This document shows, one piece after another, positions 7,736 through 16,969 of a stretch of 64,000 nt of DNA. Each line of letters begins with the position of its first letter. The stretch's first letter is position 1. The stretch is from assembly GCA_021738385.1 (NCBI GenBank), contig JAIPCF010000004.1, positions 1-64,000 of the forward strand. Reading direction: 5' to 3'. The notes below the pieces were generated by a model, which made no database searches, was not told the DNA's origin, and worked only from the letters and a program-made list of their open reading frames with translations. The DNA comes from Sulfuritalea sp. Lineage in GTDB: Bacteria; Pseudomonadota; Gammaproteobacteria; Burkholderiales; Rhodocyclaceae. The position numbers and the translations under genes were made by a program.

Positions 7736-9484
7736 CTGCGTTTTTTTCAAGTTTCAGTACTAGCAATTAGTCTTGGCCTGCTCGCCCTGATGGTGAGCGG
7801 GCCATTTCTTTTGCCGATCCATACACCGCCGATTACCACGTTTTGGAGTGAATGGTGGGCCGGCGCGTTGGGCTTGGCGGCGGTGATCACCGGCTTATTG
7901 GCGATTCGAGGCCGCACTCTGAATCTGCCTTGGGTACTTGGAATACCTGCGGTTTTGCTTCTGGCTCTGGTGCTTCAGTTCGCGACGGGTCGTGTGACAT
8001 TCCCGCAGGTCGGATTGCTCTATGCGTCCTATCTGCTGTGGTCCGGGATGCTGATTATCCTCGGCCGGTATCTGGTCGAGACAATCGGTTTTGCCCGCTT
8101 CGCCGGTGTTGTTGCGAGCGCTTTTGTCGCAGGCGCCTTGATCGGTTCAGGGATTGCCTTAATGCAATGGCTGGGCCTTTCGCAGGGAATTGAGTGGGTA
8201 ATTCCAAGGTCGGGAACTACTGCATTCGCTAATCTTGGACAGGCCAATCACCATGCGCATTACTCTTGGCTCGGAATTACATCAGCGTTTTACCTTCGCG
8301 GACGGGGCGCCTTGTCCAGACCGGCACTCTGGTTGCTGATCTTGCCGATGGCTTCCGGAAGCGTTCTTTCCGGTTCGCGCAGCGTGTTTCTCTATTCCGT
8401 GATTCTTTTGGCGGCGGCAGCCTATTTTCAACGGCGACATGCCGAGGGACATGCGGTTTCCTTTTTCAGAGACGCCTTCCTTTTATTGCCGGTTGTCGTA
8501 GCGCTGAGCTTCTTTGCCGCGTGGGCTGCACAATTCATTCCCGAAGCGTCAGGCGATAGTACTGCCGGAGCCCGAATTTTTGCGGCAGTTGCGGGACCGA
8601 GCGCACGGATCGAGCTTGCTCGTTCAGCGTGGGCAGCGTTTCTTGAGTACCCATGGCTGGGGCAGGGTGCCGGCAGTTATCCATGGGGAGCGTTTGTCGC
8701 TGCTTCAAATCACGTTGGCGACCCTCCCTATGCGGTCTCCGAAAATGCGCACAACCTGATTTTGCAGCTCATGAGCGAGTTGGGTGGACCTGCAACAGTA
8801 CTTTCGTTTGCATTACTCGGCCTTTGGGCGAAACGTTTCTTTAGCGCAGCTTGGGGGCTTGAGCAGTTCTGGTGTGGTGCGCTCCTGAGTATTGGCGCCG
8901 CGCATGCACTATTTGAGTATCCGCTTTGGCACGCCTATTTTTTGGGGCCAGCGGCGCTATTGCTGGGGGCTACTGATAGCGGGAAAGCCATGACGCTGCC
9001 AGCAAGGCGGGCCACTGTTTATGTGGCGCTCATCTCCTTGCTGGGTGTATCGATACTCGCCAGTTTGCGTTCGGACTACAGAATAATTGAAGACATATCC
9101 ATCAGACCCTTGGCGGCACACTCGGACCGCGAGCGTGCCTGGAGAATTTCCATGGATCGCTTGCTGGTGTTGTACAAAGACTCCTTGTTATCTCCTTGGG
9201 CCTTGAGAGCTTTTACCAACGTGGTTGAGCCGAACAGGCTGCAAGCGCAGGATCGGGCTGATTTGTGCCAGCGTGGTATCCGCTTCTCTCCCTATCGCCA
9301 ACTGGTGGCGCGCTGTGCGATGCAACTGGCTATTGCGGGGCGCGATGCCGAGGCGGAAAAGCTCGCGCTGATGGCTTTGCGCGCGTATCCGGCGCAAAGC
9401 CAGCTGACGATGGATGAATTCGCCAAAGAAGCAAAGCAATATCCTGAAATCAAACCGCTTTTGCGACTCGGTTCGCAGAAATAG
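7736..9484 (+). CDS. PglL-like pilin O-oligosaccharyltransferase
   Basis: A polytopic membrane protein of about 582 residues of the PglL/Wzy_C family, which transfers lipid-linked glycans to pilins in the periplasm. Visible signatures are GQANHHAHY near residue 168, ENAHNLILQLMSELG near 335, EYPLWHAYFLGP in the C-terminal membrane part, and a periplasmic tail. The first ATG is at 7790. However, the frame is open upstream to a stop at 7718, and translation from CTG at 7736 adds LRFFQVSVLAISLGLLAL, which completes a first membrane segment. I therefore place the start at CTG 7736; ATG 7790 would cut that helix. Its position just after the pilin genes suggests it glycosylates them. Confidence 0.8.
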   Translation: MRFFQVSVLAISLGLLALMVSGPFLLPIHTPPITTFWSEWWAGALGLAAVITGLLAIRGRTLNLPWVLGIPAVLLLALVLQFATGRVTFPQVGLLYASYLLWSGMLIILGRYLVETIGFARFAGVVASAFVAGALIGSGIALMQWLGLSQGIEWVIPRSGTTAFANLGQANHHAHYSWLGITSAFYLRGRGALSRPALWLLILPMASGSVLSGSRSVFLYSVILLAAAAYFQRRHAEGHAVSFFRDAFLLLPVVVALSFFAAWAAQFIPEASGDSTAGARIFAAVAGPSARIELARSAWAAFLEYPWLGQGAGSYPWGAFVAASNHVGDPPYAVSENAHNLILQLMSELGGPATVLSFALLGLWAKRFFSAAWGLEQFWCGALLSIGAAHALFEYPLWHAYFLGPAALLLGATDSGKAMTLPARRATVYVALISLLGVSILASLRSDYRIIEDISIRPLAAHSDRERAWRISMDRLLVLYKDSLLSPWALRAFTNVVEPNRLQAQDRADLCQRGIRFSPYRQLVARCAMQLAIAGRDAEAEKLALMALRAYPAQSQLTMDEFAKEAKQYPEIKPLLRLGSQK

Positions 9485-9645
9485 CGCAGTCACGATTTGT
9501 TTTTGATGCTATGTCGGCGCCACAAGGCGCGCCATCGCGGACGCGGTACCCTGAAGATTCGCGCCAAATGGCGAGATCTACATGCGCTTTCCCCTTGAAA
9601 TCGACCATTGCCGCGTTGCTTCCGGTGGGTATAGTCGAAAGAAAA

Positions 9646-10596
9646 ATGGGTAAAGAGCGTCCAGTGCCGATATTTCTTAAACACAAGACCGAGTCAGGCT
9701 GGTTGTCCGTCGCGATGCGGGAGGGACGCGTCGACTTCGTCAATCTACGTCGCGAGACCGGAAGCAAGCCCGCGGTTCTGTTGGCGGACTCGGTCGAGAA
9801 GGCTGCGGACGATACTTCGACCTTGACGGCTTTGCGCAAACCGATGCGGCTTGACCACTATCGATGCTCGGCGTTGCTAACTCATGGCAAATATCAGCTG
9901 ATTCAAACGGATGCGGTGGAAGGTGCTGCCGATGATGCGCGCGAAACCGTGCGTTGGAAGCTCAAGGATCAGGTCGAGTTTCCGGTGGACAATGCTTCGA
10001 TCGATTTGCTGCCGATTCCGGCCGATGGACGCAACGCACAAGTGTTTGCCGCCATCTCGCCCGAATCGGTAATTGCGCCACTGGTACAGGCATTTCAGTC
10101 GGCCAAAATCCCGCTCGCGGCAATTGATCTGCCAGAGCTTTCACAGCGCAACCTGGCGGCCTTGTACGAGGAAGAAGGGCGCGCACTCGCAACGCTGATT
10201 TTTGATGACGATGAAGGCTTGCTGACCTTCACGCTGAATGGCGAGCTGCTTGTCGTGCGTCATGTCGAAATTACGGCGCGGCAGTTGATCTCGGCCGATG
10301 CGGAGCGCCGTGAATCGATGTTTGAGCGCATTGCGCTGGACGTGCAGCGATCACTGGACAATTTTGATCGCAGCTTCAGTTCGGTTTCCCTGGCCAGGCT
10401 GCTGGTGGCGCCGATTCCCGGCGTCGACGGTTTTGTGGCCTACCTGACGGCAAATTTGACGGTTGCCGTCATCGCACTGGATGTGTCGGAGGTGCTGAAT
10501 ATCGACGCAGTGCCCGCGCTGCTTGACCCCTTGCGCCAATTCCAAAGCTTGCGCGCGCTTGGCGCGGCCTTGCGCGACGAGCCGGTGGCCGCATGA
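9646..10596 (+). CDS. mshI: MSHA biogenesis protein MshI (PilM-like actin fold)
   Basis: A 316-residue protein corresponding to MshI/PilM, a cytoplasmic actin-like component of the alignment complex that binds the N-terminus of the PilN-like partner. Typical features include a degenerate opening strand (GWLSVAMREG), the TVRWKLKDQVEFP region, and a second lobe with LERSLDNFDR-like sequence. The frame is open from 9511, but the ATG at 9646 is more likely the start because the extra upstream residues do not resemble the family. It starts the mshI-to-mshN gene run, and the next gene overlaps it by four bases. Confidence 0.85.
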   Translation: MGKERPVPIFLKHKTESGWLSVAMREGRVDFVNLRRETGSKPAVLLADSVEKAADDTSTLTALRKPMRLDHYRCSALLTHGKYQLIQTDAVEGAADDARETVRWKLKDQVEFPVDNASIDLLPIPADGRNAQVFAAISPESVIAPLVQAFQSAKIPLAAIDLPELSQRNLAALYEEEGRALATLIFDDDEGLLTFTLNGELLVVRHVEITARQLISADAERRESMFERIALDVQRSLDNFDRSFSSVSLARLLVAPIPGVDGFVAYLTANLTVAVIALDVSEVLNIDAVPALLDPLRQFQSLRALGAALRDEPVAA

Positions 10597-11267
10597 GCGC
10601 CCAGATCAATCTTTACCATCCACGATTTCTCAAAGAGCGCGATCTGCTGACTCTGGGCAACGTGGTGTTTCCCGCGTTGGCGCTGTACCTGTTGCTGGCG
10701 GTGGCGGGTGGCTGGGCCTCGCGAGATGCCGAAACGCGCCGTGTCAAGGCGGCGGCGGCTGAGACGCAACTGACAACGATAAAGGCGCAGATCACGGCCG
10801 CGACCCAGGCCGCCAAAAACCGCAAACCCAGTCCGCAGTTGATTGCCGAACTGGAGCGTGCCGAGGGGCAGCTACGCCGCCGTGCCGAGATCGCGCATCT
10901 GCTTGAAAGTGGTGAAATTGGCAGCACCGGCGGTTTTGCTGAATTCTTTCGTGGCCTTGCCCGGCAGGTACCACAGGGGCTCTGGCTGACAGGTTTCACC
11001 ATTGGTTCCGGCGGTACCGACATGGAAATCCGCGGACGCATGCTGGACGCGGCTACCTTGCCCGAATACATCCGCCGGCTGGGTGAAGAAAAAGCCTTCC
11101 AGGGCCGCAGTTTTGCCGCCTTGACCATGGATCGCTCCGCGCCAACCCCGGCAGTCAGACCGGTTGGGGCTGCGGGTGCCGTCTCGCCGGAACCGAGTTT
11201 TGTTGCGCAGGCCATTGATTTTGTCCTGATGCCGAAAACGGTTGACGCAAAGGAGGCGGCGAAGTGA
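10593..11267 (+). CDS. PilN-like MSHA biogenesis protein
   Basis: A 224-residue protein with a short cytoplasmic start (MSAQINLYHP), the PilM-binding motif of PilN-like proteins. A membrane helix follows (about residues 27-44), then a coiled coil and a periplasmic ferredoxin-like domain (QGLWLTGFTIGSGG). It is part of the inner-membrane alignment complex. It overlaps mshI by ATGA and the next gene by GTGA. Near the C-terminus, residues about 195-203 (AVSPEPSF) are encoded by a diverged repeat A copy, in a Pro/Ala-rich linker before the final hydrophobic segment. Confidence 0.85.
   Translation: MSAQINLYHPRFLKERDLLTLGNVVFPALALYLLLAVAGGWASRDAETRRVKAAAAETQLTTIKAQITAATQAAKNRKPSPQLIAELERAEGQLRRRAEIAHLLESGEIGSTGGFAEFFRGLARQVPQGLWLTGFTIGSGGTDMEIRGRMLDAATLPEYIRRLGEEKAFQGRSFAALTMDRSAPTPAVRPVGAAGAVSPEPSFVAQAIDFVLMPKTVDAKEAAK
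11177..11201 (-). repeat. repeat A, copy 3 (diverged), inside the PilN-like gene
   Basis: TGCCGTCTCGCCGG then AACCGAGTTTT; several mismatches to the core but the same ends. Translated as AVSPEPSF. Confidence 0.55.
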
Positions 11268-11950
11268 ATACCTTGCTCGCCAAGTGGACGCAGTGGGCGG
11301 AAAGATTCGCCGCTTTGAGCCGCCGCGAGCGTTCAATCGTAGCCGGTGCGGCAATATTCGGCGGCGGCTTTCTGATCTTCAGTCTGGCTGTCGACCCATC
11401 TTTGGCCAAGGCGCGTACCGCCAACCGTGCCGACTTGGCCGCGCGTACCGAAATTACACAACTGCAGACCCAGTTGGCCATGCTGAAGCTGCAGAACGCG
11501 GACCCCGATGCCGGCAATCGGGCACGTTTGGGCCAGGTCAAGCAGCAACTGAAGGATGTCAGCGGACGCCTTGTTCAGTTTGAAGAGGGCATGGTGCCGC
11601 CGGCCCGGATGCAGTCGTTTCTGGAGGGCTTGTTGGCAAGAAATCGCGCCATCGAACTACTGGGCCTCAAAACCTTGCCGGTGACTCGGGTAGGTGCTGC
11701 GCTAGCAGCAGTCGCTGCGGCTCAGGCTGGCGCGACATCCGCTCCCGAAGAAGGCATCTATCAGCACGGCATCGAGATCAGGCTGGCGGGAACTTACAAC
11801 GAGCTGTTGAATTATCTGGCGGAACTCGAACGCATGCCGCAGCGCGTGATGTGGAACAGCGTCAATTTTGCGGTAGACACGTATCCCCGTAACATCATGG
11901 TGTTGCGCGTCTACACCCTGAGTCTGGACAGAAACTGGCTGGTCGTATGA
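11264..11950 (+). CDS. mshJ: MSHA biogenesis protein MshJ (PilO-like)
   Basis: A 228-residue bitopic inner-membrane protein. A short cytoplasmic start is followed by a membrane helix (about residues 27-45), a coiled coil (about 50-100) and a C-terminal periplasmic domain (GIEIRLAGTYNELLNYLAELE), the pattern of PilO/MshJ. The start is GTG at 11264, overlapping the previous stop, with AAGGAGG upstream. It is expected to pair with the PilN-like protein and contact MshK. Confidence 0.87.
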   Translation: MNTLLAKWTQWAERFAALSRRERSIVAGAAIFGGGFLIFSLAVDPSLAKARTANRADLAARTEITQLQTQLAMLKLQNADPDAGNRARLGQVKQQLKDVSGRLVQFEEGMVPPARMQSFLEGLLARNRAIELLGLKTLPVTRVGAALAAVAAAQAGATSAPEEGIYQHGIEIRLAGTYNELLNYLAELERMPQRVMWNSVNFAVDTYPRNIMVLRVYTLSLDRNWLVV

Positions 11951-12333
11951 TGACCTACGCTCAACTCAGCCCGGTATTGCTGGTACTTGCAGGTGCGGGA
12001 TCCGCGCTGGCCCAGGTGCCGGATCCGACCCGTCCCCCCGATGCATTGCTGGCGCCGGGGCCGGAGGGGGGAGCGCCTGTATCTGTGGACAGCGGAGTGC
12101 AGACCGTCATCTTGCGGCCGGGAGGCAAGTCGGCAGCGGTGATCAATGGTCAGTACATTGCCGTCGGAGAGATGTTCGGCGACAAACGCGTGATCAAGAT
12201 CACCGAAAGTGAAGTTGTGCTGAAGAGCGAGTCAGGGCGCGAGAGCATCAAGGTAATGCCTGCGATAGAAAAAATATCGACAAACAAGAAGCCTGAAGGA
12301 AAACGGGTCGATACGGGAATCACAAAAAGATGA
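11947..12333 (+). CDS. mshK: MSHA biogenesis protein MshK (PilP-like)
   Basis: A 128-residue exported protein with a signal peptide ending near residue 22 (GSALA) and the mature start QVPDPTRPPDA, typical of MshK and related secretin-connecting proteins. The following beta-rich part (INGQYIAVGEMFGDKRVIKI) resembles the HR/PilP fold. It overlaps mshJ by four bases and mshL by four. It should link the inner-membrane complex to the MshL secretin. Confidence 0.87.
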   Translation: MMTYAQLSPVLLVLAGAGSALAQVPDPTRPPDALLAPGPEGGAPVSVDSGVQTVILRPGGKSAAVINGQYIAVGEMFGDKRVIKITESEVVLKSESGRESIKVMPAIEKISTNKKPEGKRVDTGITKR

Positions 12334-14066
12334 ATTACACAATCCATGCACGATGGATACTACTGCTGCTCACGCTGGGTGTAACCGGTTGCGCCGTGAA
12401 GCCGCGCACTGGCGGCGAAGTAATGGACCAGATCAATGATGTATTGCTGAAGTCTGCAACCGAGCGCAAGGTGTCCGACGCGGCTGTCACCGATGAGTCG
12501 CTAATGCCGCCGCTGTCGGCACGGGCGGTGATAGAAACTCCCGCAGCCGAGCCGCGTTTCGATCTCTCGGTGGTCAATGCGCCAGCCACTCAGGTATTCA
12601 TGGCCCTTGTTTCCGGCACGCGCTACAGCATGCTGCTGCCGCCCGATGTCAGTGGCAGCCTGACGGTGAATCTCAAGGATGTCACCCTGATGGAAGCGCT
12701 GGAAACCATCCGCGAGCTGTATGGCTACGAATATCGCCTGCAGGGCAAGCGCATTTTCATTGAGCCCAACACAGTCAAGTCCCGCGTTTTCCGCATCAAC
12801 TACCTGTCGAGTCGACGGCAGGGCAGCAGCCAGCTGCGGGTCACCGGCAGCTCCCTGACATCGGGTGGTAGCGCTGCCAGCAGTGGTTCGACGACGACAT
12901 CGGCCACCGGGACAACCGTTCCGTCCGGGGCAGGTTCGGCCACACCGTCCGCTGGAAGCGACACCAGTAGCGTCAGCATGACTACGCAGAACGATTTCTG
13001 GGGTGATTTGAGTCGCGCGCTGGCATCCATTGTCGGCAACGCCGAGGGCCGCAGTGTAGTCGTCAATCCTTCGTCGGGTGTGGTGCTGGTTCGTGCCTTG
13101 CCCAACGAGTTGCGTAATGTCGAAAAATATCTCAAGGCAACCCAGCTGATTGCCGAACGGCAAGTGATGCTGGAGGCCAAGATCATCGATGTGACTCTGT
13201 CGGAGGGGTATCAGTCGGGTGTCAATTGGGGCGCTTTCAACAGCAGTTCGTTCGGTCGATCCGGAATCGGCGTGGCACAGCCAGGGGCGACCCTTAGGGG
13301 AGGCTCGGGTAGCGCGCAGATAATCGGCACCGCGGCGACGCCTACGCTTTCGGTAACGCCGGGGCAGGCGGGTTCGATCGCTGCTTCGGTGCTGGGCAAA
13401 GGCTTCATCGGACTGGCTTTCCAGACTTCCAACTTTGCCGCGCTGCTGAACTTCCTCGAAACCCAGGGCTCTGTTTCGGTGTTGTCTTCGCCCCGCATCG
13501 CCACGCTCAACAATCAAAAGGCGGTCCTGAAAGTTGGAACCGACGAATTGTTCGTGACCAATGTGACCTCGTCGACCACGACAACGACGACTGGCTCGGT
13601 GTCGTCACCGAGTGTGACGCTGCAACCCTATTTTTCGGGTATTTCGCTCGACGTCACGCCTCAGATAGACGACGATGGCAATGTCATTCTGCATGTGCAT
13701 CCGGCCGTTAGCACCGTGGTGGAAAAGGAAAAGACCATCAATCTCGGTGCGCTCGGCAGTTACATACTGCCGTTGGCCGCCAGCAGCATCAATGAAACCG
13801 ACAGCATCGTCCGCGTCCAGGACGGTAACATCGTGGCCATCGGCGGCCTGATGCGACAGGAGCAATCCTCCGACAAATCGCAACTGCCGGGCGCTACCGG
13901 ATTTTTTGCGAACGCGTTTGGCCAGCGAGGTTCATCCACGAGCAAGAGGGAACTGGTGATCCTGATCAAGCCCACGCTGATCGAAAACGACAGCACCTGG
14001 GTGGATGACATCAAGGGTGTTCAGGAGCGAGTGCGAGATCTTCAACCGACTCGTATGTCGAAGTAG
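12330..14066 (+). CDS. mshL: MSHA-type outer-membrane secretin MshL
   Basis: A 578-residue secretin that forms the outer-membrane pore for the pilus. It has a lipoprotein-type signal (LGVTGC near residues 16-21), a secretin N-domain (residues about 70-150), and a Ser/Gly/Thr-rich linker (about 175-220). An N1-like domain and the secretin core (about 260-560) follow, with VLSSPRIATLNNQKA and VPLAASSINE-like motifs near the end. The C-terminal strand VILIKPTLIE is characteristic. The homopolymeric low-complexity linker is normal for the family. It starts inside the end of mshK, showing translational coupling. Confidence 0.93.
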   Translation: MNYTIHARWILLLLTLGVTGCAVKPRTGGEVMDQINDVLLKSATERKVSDAAVTDESLMPPLSARAVIETPAAEPRFDLSVVNAPATQVFMALVSGTRYSMLLPPDVSGSLTVNLKDVTLMEALETIRELYGYEYRLQGKRIFIEPNTVKSRVFRINYLSSRRQGSSQLRVTGSSLTSGGSAASSGSTTTSATGTTVPSGAGSATPSAGSDTSSVSMTTQNDFWGDLSRALASIVGNAEGRSVVVNPSSGVVLVRALPNELRNVEKYLKATQLIAERQVMLEAKIIDVTLSEGYQSGVNWGAFNSSSFGRSGIGVAQPGATLRGGSGSAQIIGTAATPTLSVTPGQAGSIAASVLGKGFIGLAFQTSNFAALLNFLETQGSVSVLSSPRIATLNNQKAVLKVGTDELFVTNVTSSTTTTTTGSVSSPSVTLQPYFSGISLDVTPQIDDDGNVILHVHPAVSTVVEKEKTINLGALGSYILPLAASSINETDSIVRVQDGNIVAIGGLMRQEQSSDKSQLPGATGFFANAFGQRGSSTSKRELVILIKPTLIENDSTWVDDIKGVQERVRDLQPTRMSK

Positions 14067-14082
14067 AGCGGCATAGCGCAGG

Positions 14083-14919
14083 ATGTATCTAAAACACTTC
14101 GGGCTCCGGGAACTTCCTTTCGGCATTACGCCGGACACGAGTTTCATCTATTCCGCCGACGCACACCAGGAAGCGCTCAACACTTTGCTGGTCGGGCTGA
14201 ATACCGGCGAAGGTTTCATCAAAATCACAGGCGAAGTCGGCACCGGCAAGACGCTGCTGTGCCGCCGGTTTCTGGCGACTCTGGCAGACGATCAGATTGT
14301 CGCCTATTTGCCCAACCCGATGCTGGAGCCGAGTGTATTGCTCATGGCGATTGCCGAGGAGCTGGGGTTGCAGCTTAAGGAACTGGATCATCAGTTTCAC
14401 TTGCTGAAGGAATTCAACCAACGCCTGCTCGACATGGCAGCGCAGGGCAAGCGGGTGGTGATCTGTATCGACGAGGCTCAATCGATGCCGCTGGAAAGCC
14501 TGGAAGCCCTGAGATTGCTGTCCAATCTGGAAACCGAAAAGCGCAAACTGTTGCAAGTCGTGATGTTCGGACAGCCCGAGCTTGATGTGAAACTGGCCGA
14601 TCCGGCGGTGCGTCAGTTGCGTCAGCGCATCATGTTTCATTACCGCATGCCCGGGTTGAGGCGCGAGGAAGCCGGGCACTATCTGGCACACCGACTGCGC
14701 GTGGCAGGCCATCAGGATGGCAACCTGTTTCCGGCATCGAGTACGCGATTGCTGTTCCAATTGTCGTCCGGTACGCCGCGCCTGGTCAATATTCTTGCCC
14801 ACAAGGCTTTGTTGCTGGCTTATGGCGAAGGCAAGACTCGAGTGAGTCGCTCTCACGTGATCTTGGCAGGCCGCGATACCGAAGGTTTGCCGTCCGTGCA
14901 CTGGTGGCAGCGATGGTGA
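14083..14919 (+). CDS. mshM: MSHA biogenesis ATPase MshM (ExeA-like AAA)
   Basis: A 278-residue AAA ATPase. The N-terminus MYLKHFGLRELPFGITPD is diagnostic of the ExeA/MshM family. Walker A GEVGTGKT is near residue 50 and Walker B VVICIDEAQ near 125, with a sensor region and a C-terminal winged-helix-like lid. Related ExeA helps secretin assembly through peptidoglycan binding, but MshM usually lacks that extension, and so does this one. It lies 16 bases after mshL. Confidence 0.9.
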   Translation: MYLKHFGLRELPFGITPDTSFIYSADAHQEALNTLLVGLNTGEGFIKITGEVGTGKTLLCRRFLATLADDQIVAYLPNPMLEPSVLLMAIAEELGLQLKELDHQFHLLKEFNQRLLDMAAQGKRVVICIDEAQSMPLESLEALRLLSNLETEKRKLLQVVMFGQPELDVKLADPAVRQLRQRIMFHYRMPGLRREEAGHYLAHRLRVAGHQDGNLFPASSTRLLFQLSSGTPRLVNILAHKALLLAYGEGKTRVSRSHVILAGRDTEGLPSVHWWQRW

Positions 14920-15031
14920 CCATCCTGCCGTCGGACACCCCCAAGAAGGTAGGGCGATTTCATGGGGCCGAGCAGCGGCAAGCTACTGCCACATTCCGCT
15001 TTGGGGTGGGGAATGGCTTGAGGTTAGCCCA

Positions 15032-16354
15032 ATGAGTCTGGTCAATAAAATGCTGCGGGATCTGGATGCACGCCGCGCCGGCGAAGGTGAGCGAGCGGTA
15101 CTGCCTGCGGCGGTAACACCGCTGGCGGCCCGACAGGAACCCTTCCGGATTTCACCCTTGATATGGCTTGCCGTGGTTCTGGCGATTGTTGTCCTGGGAG
15201 TTTTGGCTTTTCTTGCATTTCAAGGTGATGTACCAGATGCGACCGCGCCTGTCATTGTTGCTGCGGCACCCACGCCTGCGCCTGCGCCGATGGCGGCAAC
15301 TGCACCCTTGACTACAGCACCCGTTGCGGCACCGGAAGCAGGCGTCGGAAGTGAGCCTCTCGATCCGTCTGCTCCTGCCACTGAACCCCATTCCAATTTC
15401 GCAACATTGCAAATGGCCGATCAGTTGACCGGCTTGCAGGCACCAGTACCGGCACCAGCATCGGCACCAGTACCTGCAGCTGAGCCCCCTGCCAAGGTGA
15501 CACCCAGAGCGTCGGCGCCACCTGCGGCAAAAGCATTGCCCATCGTCGCGCCAAAGCCGGTCGAACGCTCCGCTGCCAGTGAAGTGGTGCCGCAGCCCGT
15601 GGCGGTGTCGGCTGCGCCGAAAGTCGCAGCGGTCGCGCCGGCCCCGACTTCAAAAACGCCCAAAACATCCAAAGAAACCAAGCCATCCAAAGAGCCCAAG
15701 ATTGTCGAGCAAAAGCCGGTTTCAGTCCCCAAACCGCCTGTTGTGAAAGCACCCGCCAAGACCAGCATCGACAAGACACCGCGTTTGTCGACTCCCATGG
15801 AGCGCGCAGAACAGAAGTACCGTCAAGGTGTTCAGGTCCAGCGTCAGGGCGATCTGGAGAGCGCGAGCACGAGCTACCGAGCCGCGTTGGAAGATTACCC
15901 CGAGCATGCCGCTGCCCGCCAAGCCTTGTCGGCACTGCTGATCGATTCAAGGCGTTTTGACGAAGCGGAGGATTTGCTGCGCATGGGCGTGGAACTACCC
16001 TCGGTGCGTCTGCCATCCACATTAGCCTGGGCGCGATTGAAAGTTGAACGGAAACAGGCGCCAGCGGCACTGGAGTTATTGCAAAAGTACGCCGCATCCG
16101 GTGAGCGCAGCGCCGACTACCAAGGGTTCTTCGGCGCTTTGCTCAATCGGGCTGGCCGTGCGGCGGAGGCGGTAGAGCACTATAAGGCGGCAACACAGCT
16201 GGCGCCCGATGAGGGTCGCTGGTGGGCGGGTCTGGGAATTGCGCTCGATTCCGCGGGGCGGGGACAGGAAGCACGCGAGGCATATCGCAAAGCGCGCACT
16301 ATGCCCGGCTTGCCGGCCGATCTGGCTCAGCACATCGACCGGCGCTTGCACTAG
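15032..16354 (+). CDS. mshN: MSHA biogenesis TPR protein MshN
   Basis: A 440-residue bitopic protein. The start MSLVNKMLRDLDARRAG is the MshN signature. One membrane helix lies near residues 43-64. A Pro/Ala/Lys-rich linker of about 180 residues follows, then several tetratricopeptide repeats from about residue 255 to the end. It probably scaffolds pilus machine parts in the periplasm. It is the last gene of the mshI-N run, about 110 bases after mshM. A repeat C hairpin follows in the convergent gap. Confidence 0.87.
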   Translation: MSLVNKMLRDLDARRAGEGERAVLPAAVTPLAARQEPFRISPLIWLAVVLAIVVLGVLAFLAFQGDVPDATAPVIVAAAPTPAPAPMAATAPLTTAPVAAPEAGVGSEPLDPSAPATEPHSNFATLQMADQLTGLQAPVPAPASAPVPAAEPPAKVTPRASAPPAAKALPIVAPKPVERSAASEVVPQPVAVSAAPKVAAVAPAPTSKTPKTSKETKPSKEPKIVEQKPVSVPKPPVVKAPAKTSIDKTPRLSTPMERAEQKYRQGVQVQRQGDLESASTSYRAALEDYPEHAAARQALSALLIDSRRFDEAEDLLRMGVELPSVRLPSTLAWARLKVERKQAPAALELLQKYAASGERSADYQGFFGALLNRAGRAAEAVEHYKAATQLAPDEGRWWAGLGIALDSAGRGQEAREAYRKARTMPGLPADLAQHIDRRLH

Positions 16355-16377
16355 AAGCCAGTTAACGTCAAAGGCTT

Positions 16378-16460
16378 TACCACGGAGGACACGGAGGGCA
16401 CAGAGAAACACGTAGTGGCCAAAGATTTTTCTCCGTGCTATCCGTGTCTTCCGTGGTGAT
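16378..16460. repeat. repeat C, solo inverted-repeat hairpin (copy 2)
   Basis: Left arm ACCACGGAGGACACGGAG onward from 16379; right arm at 16431-16459 is its imperfect reverse complement (about 28 positions with a few mismatches). The loop of about 20-25 bases ends in GATTTTT. It lies between convergent mshN and the hypothetical gene at 16536, where it could also act as a terminator. Confidence 0.85.
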
Positions 16461-16535
16461 CATTACGTTATTTGCGTCACTGCAAGCACTATCTGTCGCT
16501 TGCCGGCCTGCTGATGCGTTTCGATGGGCGCGCGT

Positions 16536-16925
16536 CTATCCGGTCTGCTGTCCCGCTGCGTTGAGCTTGTTCTGCGCCCATGTGCGCAAATGCCCAAGCG
16601 GGCCGGTGAGGTTGGTCCATGCATCTATCATTGCGCGCTTTTGCTTTTCCCGCTGGTTTTCCTCGGCGCGCAAAAAATTCTGGATCTGTTCCTGAATCAG
16701 CTCTCGTGCCCGATCCTCAGCGCGCATTCGCATCACGCGCAAGGCGTCGCGTGCGGTATCTTCCTCGGCGATCGAATACGGCAGATTGATCAAGGTCGCC
16801 AGGCGTGAAACTTCACGCAGGGTATCGGCGCGCTCTATCAGGGAAACCTGCGCGTCGCAGCGTCCGGCAAATCGCCGTGCTTCCATGCGCAGCAGAACTT
16901 TGTCTGAAGGATCGCGAAGCGCCAT
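16536..16925 (-). CDS. conserved hypothetical protein downstream of comF
   Basis: A 129-residue, mostly helical, charged protein with no signal peptide or membrane segment. It is rich in Arg, Glu and Gln with a likely coiled coil around residues 60-100 (RMRAEDRARELIQEQIQNF). I do not recognise the family. It lies 44 bases downstream of comF on the same strand and is probably co-transcribed. Ribosome binding signals are weak. Function unknown. Confidence 0.65.
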   Translation of the reverse strand: MALRDPSDKVLLRMEARRFAGRCDAQVSLIERADTLREVSRLATLINLPYSIAEEDTARDALRVMRMRAEDRARELIQEQIQNFLRAEENQREKQKRAMIDAWTNLTGPLGHLRTWAQNKLNAAGQQTG

Positions 16926-16969
16926 TGGTATTTGTTCGGGATAGGAAAATTTTGATTGTACCGCCGCGC

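Noticed and set aside
12501-13517. Long open frame antisense to mshL (about 338 codons)
   Set aside because: High-GC codon usage of the secretin gene leaves the opposite strand open; the product is Arg/His/Gln-rich with no recognisable domain and no translation signal.
14920-15031. Terminator between mshM and mshN
   Set aside because: Only a weak, bulged stem around the CATTCC/GGAATG bases and no T run; the genes are probably co-transcribed.
15430-15480. CACCAGTACCGG-type tandem units in mshN as a regulatory repeat or repeat A
   Set aside because: They encode the Pro/Ala/Ser linker of MshN and are ordinary low-complexity coding sequence.
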